From: Symbiodinium kawagutii
Lineage: Eukaryota > Sar > Dinophyceae > Suessiales > Symbiodiniaceae
Length of the DNA: 64,000 nt
Assembly: GCA_009767595.1 (NCBI GenBank)
Contig: VSDK01009439.1
Span: 238,526 to 302,525, forward strand
Direction of reading: 5' to 3'
The position numbers and the translations under genes are program-made. Numbering within the stretch: the stretch's first letter is position 1; each line of letters opens with the position of its first letter. A model generated the notes under the pieces. It did not search any database. It saw nothing but the letters and a program-made list of their open reading frames with translations, and was not told the DNA's origin. This document shows, piece after piece, positions 23,640-33,987 of this stretch.

Positions 23640-24705
23640 GGTCATCCATCTGCCACCAAGCAGCGTTCGAGTGCAATGTCACAGGTGCCCATCTCGGCGG
23701 CCAATGTGTTGCGCGGTCGCCAGGTGAGTCTTGAGCCATCAACGATCACCAAGCTGAACTGAACAAGCAGAATGCAAACAAAAAATCTGCAAAATAAATC
23801 CATATTTGTAAATAAATTCAACATGATGCCTCATTACGCACTGTGTATGCGAAATATATACAAAATATGTCAAGAGACACAATAATAATTATACAGGGTA
23901 AACAAGAATAATACAAGAAAACTTCGGATGTGACCGGTTTCACCGTTTCCGCACACTTTCCGTGAATGATTCTTCATGTCTAACCTGAAGTTGGAGAGGA
24001 ATATAGATGCTCTGTTTCTCATGTGCGAGATGAGGAACTGGAAATCTACCAACTTGCTCTGCTTGCCCTGCCTCCAACACGTCAGCATCCTGCCACTAGT
24101 GCAGCTGATTGAAACTGACTCTACTTTTCCTATCTTTTCCTATCTTTTCCTCTCTTTTCCTTGCCTGTTCAGGTTCCAAGAAGATCGGTGCCCCATACAG
24201 AAGCTCCCCGCTCAGTCGGGCTAAAGGCACCTCACAGCACTCGGTGCAAAATTTGGGAGCGGTGAATGACTTGGGATCCCCACCTCCGAAACGATCTCAA
24301 TGGCTGGGAGTCCTGACATCCAACGATGTGCAACGATCACCCGTCCAATGACTGAGGTTGCAATGAAAAAGAAAATCTCTGTATATGAAAACATCACCTC
24401 AAAGAGACTGCCCCGAAGGTAGTGTATAGGCCAGTATGGATAGATGATACAACTGTAGTCTAATACCTTGTGCTCCTCTAATTTTTCTGAGAGAAGGCAT
24501 TTAGCAAGGGGTCGAAATCCCAATTGTTTTTTTGCATCCCAAGAATGCTCAGAACATCCTTTTCGATCGGATGTTTATCAAGATTTCGTTCTTTCCCAAT
24601 TTTGGTGATATGTGGTTCCAATAGCAAGATACAGTCAACGGGAAGTGAAAGGTACGTACATTCATGGGCGGTGTTGATAGCTTGCAACATGACATCCCGT
24701 ATCAA
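23640..24705 (-). CDS. Unrecognised candidate exons beside element 1
   Basis: Minus-strand segments: PVDCILLLEPHITKIGKERN through GMQKNNWDFDPLLNAF (about 24.66-24.49 kb), a segment at 24.35-24.22 kb (RVIVAHRWMSGLPAIEIV), KLVDFQFLISHMRNRASIF (about 24.05-23.99 kb; another frame, DADVLEAGQAEQVGRF, is equally open), and FSLVIVDGSRLTWRPRNTLA (about 23.75-23.65 kb). NWDFDPL faintly recalls the start of cyclic-nucleotide phosphodiesterase domains, but the HD metal motifs do not follow, so no function is given. The gene may continue on the other side of the element at 25.1-32.5 kb. Confidence 0.4.
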
Positions 24706-25080
24706 GATAGCACATTTGACTGAAGATTAAGAGAAGTGAGAGAAGTTTCCGAGATCAGAGAGAGAGAGAGAGGGTGGCAGCAAGAGTGCGGGAAGCGACA
24801 GGGAGGTAATTCAAAATTTGAGAAGTTTGAGTGAGATGTGTCTGAATTAAAGAGGTTGCAGAGAGGCGGGTAAGAGAGGTTCGAGACAGGTAGGAGTATG
24901 CAAGAGTCGATTCGGTGATCCGGTGAAGGTGGGATCCGTGAGCGAAAACCTGTGGAGCGAAAAACGTATTGAGATACGAGAGCAGCGATGTTCGAGATAC
25001 AAATGCGCAGCGATGTGTATTGATGTTTTCTGGAGCTTCTGACCTCAGAATGGAGTCGAACCCACGCTAAAATGATCCCG

Positions 25081-25236
25081 GACATCAAGAGCCACCACCC
25101 ATCCCACAGACACTTTTCGAGGAGTTGCCGAGGTAGGTGAGAATCCTTTCCACAAGCTCGGTGCCATTCATCAGACCTATCCCATGGCTTTGCCAGGTCT
25201 GACTCTGACACCCAGCTTTGCCCAAACCTCACCCTC
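25081..25236 (-). repeat. Element 1 terminal repeat B2
   Basis: 156 bp, matching 25366-25521 base for base at an offset of 285. It forms the 3' end of the element. Confidence 0.93.
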
Positions 25237-25257
25237 AAGTTGGAGTGGGTGGGTGGG

Positions 25258-25365
25258 TCAAAAACAAAAACTCAGGTGGGGTGGCTTGAGCCAAAATGGC
25301 CATGCCACCACCACCAACTCTCTAACATGTCACTCAGAAAACTCACTGCTTTCGTTTTCTTGCAC
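25258..25365 (-). repeat. Element 1 internal repeat A2
   Basis: 108 bp, identical to 32442-32549. It directly abuts B1 at 25365/25366 and contains a second copy of the spliced-leader relic at 25285-25300. Confidence 0.93.
25285..25300 (-). promoter_or_regulatory. DinoSL relic copy in repeat A2
   Basis: The same 16-nt match as in A1, carried by the identical A repeat. Confidence 0.75.
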
Positions 25366-25521
25366 GACATCAAGAGCCACCACCCATCCCACAGACACTT
25401 TTCGAGGAGTTGCCGAGGTAGGTGAGAATCCTTTCCACAAGCTCGGTGCCATTCATCAGACCTATCCCATGGCTTTGCCAGGTCTGACTCTGACACCCAG
25501 CTTTGCCCAAACCTCACCCTC
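25366..25521 (-). repeat. Element 1 internal repeat B1
   Basis: 156 bp, identical to B2. The recombinase reading frame ends just inside or at its edge (stop near 25514). Confidence 0.93.
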
Positions 25522-27340
25522 GCTGCGTCTGCGCAAAGCTCTTGCACTTGCTACAGGTCAGCTCCACCTCAGCACTCACGAAGTTAAAGCTGCTTCCATA
25601 GAAATGCCACCCACAGGAAGTCCGCCAAGTCACCGGAGGCGAGGAAGATACCCTTGCCATGTTCAGGTGGACCACCTTGTTTGGGAGGCTTTGGAGTTTA
25701 CTGGGGAGAACGTTGAGTCCTTCCTTCGAAAGATCGTTCCAAAACTGTTGAAGGGAGCTGGTGGATTTTCCTTGTTCGTCCAGCTCCTTCCTCAGGACTC
25801 CGATCTCCTTACGCAGCTTGTCCTTCCAAACCTTGATCTCCTCCAGGTCGAGAGGACGACTTTCCTGAGCAGCGTTTCCTGACGTAGTCTTCTCGAGCGA
25901 GTCCTTGGGCACCTTAAGGTTTGCCGGAACTTGTTCAAGAGCTTCTTCAGCGTATGTCAGGATGGCTGAGCTCTTCCACCTACCAAGGTGGGCCACCTGA
26001 GCCACCGACCACCCCGAGCGGATGTAGTTCAAAGCTCCCGTACGCCTTCCTGAGTGTCCCGTGATCCCTTCACCGTAAAGGCTCTTCCAAGAGTAAACGA
26101 GCTGAGCCTTGGTAGCTGGAGCTCGATCCTTGGTGAGGAGCAAGAGGGAGCCCGTGTTGTTGAACTTCTCCACCTTGGACAGCAAATCCGTGGAGATGTG
26201 GAAGGGGCACTCGTCTTCACACTTCTCCTTCTCGCACAGGCACTGAAGGGACCTTCTCACTCCCTGCGCTCCCTGATCCATCTTGCTAGCCTTGAGACGG
26301 ATAGTAACCCTTTTCCCGGTGAAGTCCACCAAGAGGGTGGGCCAGCTCGATCCCCCTGAGCATCCACACCATGGAAAACTTGAAGAGCTCCCCGGGGAAC
26401 TTGACCATCCTTCTTCCGGTCAAGTAAGAAACTTTGCCCGGATCTCTCCTCCTCTCTGGGGGTACTTCCTCAGCTCTCTTCCTAGGGCCTCTGCCTCGGG
26501 CTAAGGCTCGCTTGCACAGCTTGAACACCCGGTCAAGTTGGTCGTTCCAGGGGTGTCCATCTTCCACGTGCCATAGTTTCCCTTCTATCAAATAGCCTTC
26601 GCCCGCAGTGTAGCCCCCTTCCTTCAAGGCTGAGGCTAAGCCTTTCAGTAAATCCGGAGAAAGAGGGGGACCTCCTGCATCAGAAAGCTCCCTCAGGATC
26701 AACTGAACAGTTTTCCTCTTCGCGTTCTTTGAATCCTTGGCTGACTCTGCCATGAAGAACTTCTCGATAGGAGGGTCTCGTAGTCCTTTGTACCTCAGGT
26801 TTGCTGCGGTCCTGAGAGCGGTCTTCAGCTTATCTTGATGCTTCACGTGTGCCTTGATCACTTTGGGGACCGTCTTTCTTCCCGCATTCACTTGTTCCAG
26901 AGGTTTGGGTTGAGTGGGAAGACTAGGTGAGGCTGGCCTTTTCCTCGGACTCAACCAACCTCGAAACCAAGAGCCACCTTGGCTCTCCGGTTCCAAAGGC
27001 AGGTGACCATGTACCGGAGGATGAGGAGGGAACTGCGGTAGTTCGTCTTGAGCCGTTGCCAATCTCATCTGCTTAAAGAGATCTCCTCCTTCAAACCTTT
27101 CTCCACCGAAGGCCTCTTGATGAGGCTCGCCAAACCCTGTACTCTCTGGGTCTCCCGCGAGCATGAAAGGGGGGGTACCGGAGGAGAGAAGGGACTGGCG
27201 GTTGCCTCCGTCGGTGGTTGGGAATGGATCCTTGTGCACCACCAGCTCCAGCAGCTGCTGCATAGCCACCAGCCGCCCGTGACGTGGGCTAAAACAGAGG
27301 TGGCGATGATCCACAACAGGACCCAATCGCCCCACTCCCA
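25514..27340 (-). pseudogene. Tyrosine recombinase of element 1, frameshifted
   Basis: Two overlapping frames together make one YR. The first (to 26286) holds a basic N-terminal region, then helices (LKGLASALKEGGYTAGEG, DQLDRVFKLCKRALARG) and box I, MVWMLRGIEL (catalytic Arg). The second (from about 26340 to 25514) holds GHSGRRTGAL (HxxR), HLGRWKS (second His) and ILTYAEEAL (nucleophilic Tyr), then a coiled coil (VWKDKLRKEIGVLRKELDEQ) and CSKC near the end. A single extra base in the GGTGGGCC run at 26338-26343 accounts for the switch. The tetrad is otherwise complete, so the protein was recently functional, or the base is a sequencing error. The junction with the pol frame (27.5-27.34 kb) is also disrupted. 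Confidence 0.8.
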
Positions 27341-27501
27341 GCTAGCTGAAAGCATCCTTGAGCAAACGGCTGCGGCGGCTCACACACATGGTTGAGCCCC
27401 TGGCTGGAAACCCTTTGGAGGCAACCCTGACAGAACCTGCCCGTCGCCCCCGTTCCTTAGTTGTTTTCCTTGCCTTTCCTTACTGGGTAAGCTGGTCTGC
27501 G

Positions 27502-30500
27502 TCAACGGACCGAGCCCCAGATTGAAGAATGCCCTGCGGCATCTTCCTTCACTCCCCAAAGGCTCGGGTAGGACTCGCCCTGGTCCAGGAGCAGTGGGCC
27601 CGTGATGGCCTTGTCCACGGTGCAGAAGAAGGCCTTGGCGATCTTGCCATTGATCACCAAGACGCCCCCCAAACCTTCTGGAGAGGCGTCCGTCATGACC
27701 TTCAGCTTGTTCTTGTGCTCCGGTCGCAAATTGATGCGCCTTTGTGGGCGTTTGCGAGCCAGACTCAGGTACTCGCACAGCCAGTCCTTGGCAAGTTGAA
27801 GCCTCTTGACAGCAAAGAGGCCCTTGCGGTCTCGGGATCGCTCCTCCCCGCTTGCTGCAGAAGGTTTGGCTGTTGACTGTTCCTCCCGGAGCGTCTGCGT
27901 GAGGACCGCGTAGAACACGGCTGTCACCCACTTGGCCCGTGGCAGCACGCCCCCCAACCAAGCCAACTTGCCGGCGGCCTTCCTCAACTCTTTGGTTGGG
28001 GCATAGCCTTTCCCGTCCCAGGATCGAACCAGGTCCAGGAGCTCCTGAAGGAACTTGGTGGGCAAACCCAGGACCAACGTGTCGTCGTCCACCAGCGTGA
28101 AGTGAACACCGATCCAGGTGACCTGGTTTGATCGCTCACCTTTGGGCAAGGCGATCTTGATCCCGAGGGCCCCCATGGTGTTCAGGATGAAGGCCAACCC
28201 CGAGGTCCTTTCCCTCAAAGTGCCCTGCAAACTCCAAATGGAGTCATCCAAATAGCACTGATGAGCACCCAGTCGTTTTGGGATGCTCGATTGCAGCAGT
28301 CGCCCCACCATTGCTGCGAAACGGCTGTACAGCAGGGGGGCAACTTTGTATCCAAACAACAAAGCTTGGAAGATCAAAATCTCCTCCTCCTTGGTGGATG
28401 GCGCCAACGTGTGCTTGAGTTCGGAGGGGTGAACCGGCAGCACCGTGAACGCGTCAGATACGTCCACGAGGGCAAACTCGATGGCTGAGCCTTCACCTTG
28501 AGGAGCGAAAAGAACCTTGGAGGCCCTGAGCTCCTTCAACATGTGGATGACATCCACCACCCGGGGCAAGATGAGCTTCTCGGGGAGGACACTTTTGGCG
28601 TTACCGCCTGATCGCCTGAGGTCGATCACTATCCTCCGCTTGATCTCGCCGGTGTCCTTCGTCTTGAGGACCAGTCCCAAGCGGCTCACTGTGCCACCCG
28701 GGAACTTCTCCAAGGCTTGTTCCCTTGGCATGCGCTGCAGATAATTGGCCTGCTCGTACCGCTGCAGTTCAATCTCTGCATCCTCAGTGGCCTCCTCCAC
28801 ACTCTTGTAGTTGTGCAAGGAGTCGGGGTTCTCCAACGCGGCCATCGAGTGCTCCCAACTCTTCTCGCCCTTGTCTTCTTCTTCCAAAGCTGGGAAGATA
28901 TTGCAGGTCGGGATCTCCTTCTCGATGCCCAACGGAGCTCCTTCTTCCAGCCACGTGGTCACATGTACTTCAGGATCTCCGGAAGCCTTCTGCCACGCCT
29001 TGAGCAGCCATGTCTCAATGGGGGACCTGTAGACACCCTTGTCCAATAGCTTCACTTGGGGGTCCACGGCTTGCCAGGTGCCCTTGAGCCTATTGCGCCA
29101 TTTGTGGAGGATGTCCTCCGAGAACTTGCACCTGTCCGTGCCGTAGGTCTCCGCCACCGTCAAGGCCTGCGGGTGACGCACCAAGAAGGACTCCCACAAA
29201 CTCCACAGCTTCTCCCCCAGGATCTTGACCGTAGGAAGCTTGGCCACCGAAGCTGCAGGATGCCTCATGCCTCCCACGCTGGTTAGCGCTCTGGGCACCT
29301 CGTCCTTCTTGGTCACTTCCTTGTACATGCCGTACTTTCCTTGACCTCCTTCCCAGCCCCCCGCCCTGAGCTCTTCCTCGTCCCTTTGAACTCGAGTCGA
29401 AGCTTGGGCTGGAGCGTTCCTGGGTCCTTCTCGCGGAGGTGCTGCAGCTTGGGCCGGAGCTTCTTTGGGTCTCCCTTGCTGAGGAGGTCTTCGTGGTTCT
29501 GCCTTTGCCTTGCTGGGAGATCTTGATGTTGCTGCCAACGGAACTCCCTGATCTTCTCGTCGAGATGGAGGGCCTGAAGTTTCTTCCCTTCTGGCCCCTG
29601 AAGATCTCGCTCTGGTCGGAGGGGTCCTGCTCCTTCTGCTTGAAGCGCTGCGCCTCCGTTCCTCGCGCTCCCTGGACCTCTCCCTGGCCTTGTCCTCCTC
29701 CACACGTTGTCTCACCTTTGAAGTCGGCTCCATCGGTGAGAGCGCCTCTCCATCCGATCCCTTCCCCATGTCCTCGAGTTCCTGCTTCCTCTTCTTGGCT
29801 TGGACAGCTTCCCAAGCCTTGTAGTCATCGGACTGCTTGATCTGTTCCGAGAGCTGGTCTATGACTTCCTTCTCCTTCCAGAACTTCTCGGTCTGCTTCC
29901 TGAGGAACTCGATGTTGTCGGTGAGAAGGCGATGTCTACCTTCCAGGAACTCCGCCTTGGCCATCTTCAGGAAGTGAGCGATTGCCAGCTTGGCGTACTC
30001 CTGGCAGAACTCCCAGGGGTAAGCTGCGCTCCTCGCCGACTTCTCCTTTCCCACGATGGGTTCATGGGGCCTCGACCCACATGGGCAATCCCGAGCAAGT
30101 GACTCGATGCCTTCCAAGTTCCCCCCGACGAGCTGAGGCTTGTAGTGACGTTCACCCAGAGGAATGTCACCTTCGTAGGCACAGGTGTTGAAGTAGGCAC
30201 ACCTCCACTCCCACACCTGGTCAATCAAGGTGGTCATCTCTGGCATGTGCCAAGCCGAGATATGGTTGGGCTCATCCGACGGTGGAGGGTTCTCCATCGT
30301 GAAGAAGCTAGGCACCGTCATGCCTCGGTCCTTCTTGTACATGACCTTGGCAAGGTCGACTGATCGGGACATCAGGATCGTCCCGAGGTCGCAATCCTTG
30401 CGCTGCTCTACATTGAGCCATGGGAAGCCGTAGGGAAACTCCTTGCTCCGCAGAGGTCCGGGCATACCCTTCGCGGGTCGCCACCTCAATTTGCTGTATG

Positions 30501-31000
30501 TACTACAGGGGAAGCCTGAGTGAAATCCATCCACTTCACCTTTGCGAGCACCCTCCATGTGGTTCTCGTACGGGGAGCTCCTTGACAAGTCTCCCCCCGT
30601 GTGCTTGTCCACGGAGACGATCTGGACGTTCAGACCTTGCCGTTGAGCTTCTTCTGCAATGGCCTTCCCGAGCCTGTCCACCTTGCCCGCATAGTGGTGG
30701 ATGAAGGTGAACTTCCTCACCTTCAAGTATTCCTCGAAAGTCAAGAAGTCCCCTCTGCAATGGATCTTGTCCTTGGGCGGCTTATCGGCTCCTGGAGGGT
30801 CATCTCCAGTGAATCGCTTCCTCTTGGTGTTCTTCCTGAGCCCTTGATTGAAGGTTCTTCCTCCCTCTGCCTTCCCTTCCTGTTTGGGCTGACTTCCAGC
30901 AGCCGTCGAGCCCTTGGACGTGGAGTGATCATCACCCGGAGCTCGCACCACCCGATTCCAGAACAGCCCCAGCAGGATCAAGATTTCTTTTGTGGGCAGT
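27502..31000 (-). CDS. Element 1 Pol: methyltransferase-like domain, reverse transcriptase, RNase H (partial)
   Basis: This lies in the -1 frame relative to gag. The open frame extends back to 32487, but the part upstream of about 30985 only shadows gag. Domains: a Rossmann-type segment FIHHYAGKVDRLGKAI with VSVDKHTGGDL (about 30.72-30.60 kb), GFPCSTYSKLRW (Pro-Cys pair at 30505-30510) and FFTMENPPPS (about 30.30 kb), which match motifs I/II, IV and VI of C5-cytosine methyltransferases in order; RT with KRRIVIDLRR (28.65-28.61), FALVDVSDAF (about 28.47) and YLDD (28242-28253); RNase H start VMTDASPEGLGGVL (27.71-27.67). RNase H then decays and the frame stops at 27502. The motif I glycines are poor, so methyltransferase activity is doubtful. 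Confidence 0.85.
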
Positions 31001-32426
31001 TCCTGGATGGGTGACCAGGTGACCCACAAATAGTGCAACGATGCCTTCTTGGCACTGCTGCCTTGCAAGGTTCTCCGGGAGCGAGTCCTCCGCATAGTCC
31101 GTTCCCGTTGTTCCAGGCGTAGCAGTCTTCTTCCGAAGTAGATCCGGATCCTTTGCCTCCTCCACGCCCTCCACCTTTTGGTGACTTGCCATTCCCTTTT
31201 CCTCGGAAGTGGTTCAGCTCCTCCTTGTCTGCCGCCCTCCTCCTCTTCCGAAGCTCTCTCCTTGTTCTGTTTCTCTCCTTGGCCTCGGAAGTAACCTCGG
31301 GCCTGGCTTCCATAGGTGAGGCCAAAGACATCTTCCCGCCCCTCAGCAAGTTCTCGGCTTCGGCTTCCTGAGGAGTCAACGGAGTTCCTTTGCTGCCCTT
31401 CGAAGTCCATGCCATAGCTGGTAGGTGGACTTGTTCCATCCAGAACTCCGAGTCTTTGAGGACCCGGCTCCACACGAAGTCCCAGGGCTGGCTTGGCGTC
31501 CAACCCAGAGGTGGTTGTCCCCCTTGGTCCACCTCGAGCTTGATCCTCGCCAGCGTCTTGCTCATGTGTTCTCCTCGAGCTCGGTCCTCCGCTGATGCGA
31601 TCAGCCCCCAGCAAGCTGGATAAGTCCTCACCAGCTTCTCGATGTGCGTCTCCCACATCATCAGGTTCACCAGGGTGATGAGGTCCAGCATGATCATCGT
31701 GGTCCTCAGCACTCGGAAGCAAGCAAGCCACTGATCGTGGTTGCTCGGTCCCGGAATCATCTTGGTCAGGAAGCTCCCATCGGACTGCAAGATGAAGGAC
31801 TGGTACTTCTGGGCCCTCATGTGTTTGCGCGCGTACGGGGTGAAAATGCTGAAGTCCACGTATGGGGGCATCTTCAGCTGATGCACCCTCCTCACCAGCG
31901 CACTGATCTGCTCGATGGTGGGGTCCTCCAAGTCGGGTGGAAGACCTCCCACCTTCGCCGTGTACCTGCTGTAGTACACCGCCTTCGAAGCATCGGTCTC
32001 CACCAGGAACTCGCTGTCGTCCCCTTGGTCCAGCACCGAGCTCATCTTCAGCTTCCTCTGCCCTGAGGAGGAAGAGCTTGCCACCAGAGAAGGGTCCCCA
32101 GATGTACCCGAAGTTGAAGTCGGCTCCAACCATGGGTCCGGGTCCTTCCAGGAATCCAAACCTCCCCCAGCTCGAAGGTGGATAGATCGATGTGCGGCTC
32201 GAAACACCCACCCCACCTGGATGGCCTCCACCGGGGTCATGCGCCGGCCATCGCTGAACCTCGCGGCCGTCACCACTTGTTGGAAGATCTGCCGTGGTAG
32301 CCCAGCAAGGAGTCGCAGGTCGTCCTGAGGATCCCCAGCAGCTCCAACAAAGGCCGCCCACAGCTCCGAGGAGACCCCATAGAATTGCAGGAGCTCTGCC
32401 ACGGTAGCGGCCGACGACGGCCACAT
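30978..32426 (-). CDS. Element 1 Gag with CCHC zinc knuckle
   Basis: 482 residues. The ATG at 32426 lies 43 nt downstream of the spliced-leader relic. The helical N-terminal and middle regions are capsid-like (ELLQFYGVSSELWAAFVG, FRVLRTTMIMLDLITLVNL), followed by a Lys/Arg-rich stretch, a Gly/Lys-rich linker and a single knuckle CTICGSPGHPSRNC (C464, C467, H472, C477; CX2CX4HX4C), a nucleic-acid-binding signature of retroelement Gag. The frame closes five residues later at 30978-30980. The A-rich CAAAAGAAA just before the stop is a possible site for the -1 shift into Pol. Another ATG 4 nt upstream (32430) is in the Pol frame. Confidence 0.88.
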   Translation of the reverse strand: MWPSSAATVAELLQFYGVSSELWAAFVGAAGDPQDDLRLLAGLPRQIFQQVVTAARFSDGRRMTPVEAIQVGWVFRAAHRSIHLRAGGGLDSWKDPDPWLEPTSTSGTSGDPSLVASSSSSGQRKLKMSSVLDQGDDSEFLVETDASKAVYYSRYTAKVGGLPPDLEDPTIEQISALVRRVHQLKMPPYVDFSIFTPYARKHMRAQKYQSFILQSDGSFLTKMIPGPSNHDQWLACFRVLRTTMIMLDLITLVNLMMWETHIEKLVRTYPACWGLIASAEDRARGEHMSKTLARIKLEVDQGGQPPLGWTPSQPWDFVWSRVLKDSEFWMEQVHLPAMAWTSKGSKGTPLTPQEAEAENLLRGGKMSLASPMEARPEVTSEAKERNRTRRELRKRRRAADKEELNHFRGKGNGKSPKGGGRGGGKGSGSTSEEDCYAWNNGNGLCGGLAPGEPCKAAVPRRHRCTICGSPGHPSRNCPQKKS

Positions 32427-32441
32427 CCATAGCTAAGCACT

Positions 32442-32549
32442 TCAAAAACAAAAACTCAGGTGGGGTGGCTTGAGCCAAAATGGCCATGCCACCACCACCA
32501 ACTCTCTAACATGTCACTCAGAAAACTCACTGCTTTCGTTTTCTTGCAC
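32442..32549 (-). repeat. Element 1 terminal repeat A1
   Basis: 108 bp, identical to A2. It forms the 5' end of the element on the minus strand and ends 16 nt upstream of the gag ATG at 32426. Confidence 0.93.
32469..32484 (-). promoter_or_regulatory. Dinoflagellate spliced-leader (DinoSL) relic in repeat A1
   Basis: The minus strand reads GCCATTTTGGCTCAAG, identical to the last 16 nt of the 22-nt DinoSL (ending ...GTAGCCATTTTGGCTCAAG). It ends 43 nt before the gag ATG. The preceding bases differ from the SL (ATG instead of GTA). A second copy lies in A2 at 25285-25300. A trans-spliced leader fixed into DNA is the simplest explanation. Confidence 0.75.
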
Positions 32550-33980
32550 AAAAATAAGAAACTTCTTTTCATCATGGAGAGAGCTTTTTTACTCGAAGTG
32601 ATCTTAATTTTAATGTGAAAACTCAAAGTTTGTACTAAGTTCGAAAATCTACATATGACTTTCTCTTCATTGCTGGGACTCATCCCTAGCTGTAGGCTGT
32701 AAACTTTCGAATCAAAAGCTCCAAGCGCAACAGAACCTTTGACCACCACCACATGTTGTTGAAAAAACAGAAACCTTTCTCTTGGGCCATTTCTACACCC
32801 CTGTCATCATTGACCTTACCCTCCATGCTTAGATCGACCTGGCAAACCATGGGCCCTTGACTTCCGGCTTTTCCATTTGCGTTGCTTTGCTCTTGGAAAC
32901 GCCGAAAGCCATTGCCAAAGCGGAAGCGCTTCTCACATTTTCTCGCACCTTGTTTCGGCGGTGTCCAATGCTTTGGTAGCAGCACGGCTGACTCGGCACG
33001 CCTCATGGTCCAAATGCGTGAAGTCATCTCTTCCATCGAAGAGGTCTTCAAAGCTGATGTGCTACCGTCAAAGCTGACACTTTTTGGATGTTGGGGTCGC
33101 CAAATTTTGAATATTGGCCATATTGGCCATATTCTTGTTCTTGACTATTGTTGGCTATTAGCCCTGGTCGGTTGTTGTTGGTTGTTGATGGCTACTAAGC
33201 CTTCTTTATTAGATATTTCTTTCAGAACACAACCTTGTGAACATGAATTATAAACATGCAATGGTCTGAACAATAGGTACAACCCTATCGCATCATCACA
33301 TAACCACCAATCATTGTTGCCTACTGCAGGTTTTCTTTGCAGTGATAAACATCCTTGTTGCCTACCACCAATCATCGTTGCCTACATAACAGCGATGAAC
33401 ATCTGAGTACAGCACATCGAAACAACTCCACTCGGAAGCCGAAGCTGCAAAGGCCAACTGCGACGAAACGGTGCCAAGACCTGTGACCAAGAGCTGCGTT
33501 ACAACACAACCAGGATGAAACCAGCATTTCTTACAAATGTTTATAAATATTTCTATAGTACTATCAACTAAACATGTTAATACAATGAGGATATTGATTA
33601 CTAATCAATATTCGCATTGTTGCTACGTGCTAACACTAAACTTACATGGATAATAAAGTTTAAATTTAGCTATGTTCTAACATTGGCCTAGTTTAGCCAT
33701 ACATTCTTTTAGAGGCTCAGACCTTAACAATTGGTTTGTAACTGATACCTACCAACCAATATTGGTACAACATGATTAAGAATGCTTGATAGTCCATACT
33801 GCTTAACCAGAAGGTCCGAACCAATCACAACAACCACGAAGAGTATTGGGTGCTGTACTTTCTGGTTTTCTGCTGGGCTTTCACAGAATGGCTGAATGTT
33901 CTGCCCAGAAAACCAGCTGATAGAAACCATATTTGCAATGATGAAGCATGATGAACCAGTATATAAAATGAGGGTAATCT
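32550..33980. other. Flank of element 1 with no secure gene
   Basis: Both strands are open around 32.88-33.07 kb (plus RLMVQMREVISSIEEVFKAD; minus SMEEMTSRIWTMRRAESA), so the coding strand cannot be decided. 33.1-33.4 kb has short direct repeats (TTGGCCATA twice, and CATCCTTGTTGCCTACCACC-like units three times). The remainder is AT-rich. Confidence 0.4.
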
Positions 33981-33987
33981 TTTTTGC

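Larger units (their letters stand above)
25081..32549 (-). mobile_element. Tyrosine-recombinase retrotransposon 1 (Ngaro/VIPER-like repeats), 7.47 kb
   Basis: Read on the minus strand the order is A1 (32442-32549), gag, pol (methyltransferase-like domain, RT, RNase H), YR, B1 (25366-25521), A2 (25258-25365), a 21-bp G-rich spacer, B2 (25081-25236). Both repeat pairs look identical over 108 and 156 bp, which implies recent insertion. B1 and A2 abut with no gap, as expected for split direct repeats made through a circular intermediate. Unlike LTR elements there is no integrase or protease. The tyrosine recombinase (HxxR, HxGRW, Y) replaces them. Coding is interrupted after RNase H and once inside YR, so this copy is probably not autonomous. 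No target-site duplication was seen, as usual for YR elements. Confidence 0.88.

Noticed and set aside
24478-24705. Cyclic-nucleotide phosphodiesterase
   Set aside because: Only NWDFDPL resembles the family. None of the metal-binding His/Asp motifs was found in the following exons.
31000-32487. First 500 codons of the 1661-codon minus-strand frame of element 1
   Set aside because: This part overlaps Gag in another frame, lacks domain features and is better explained as a shadow. Pol proper begins near the gag stop.
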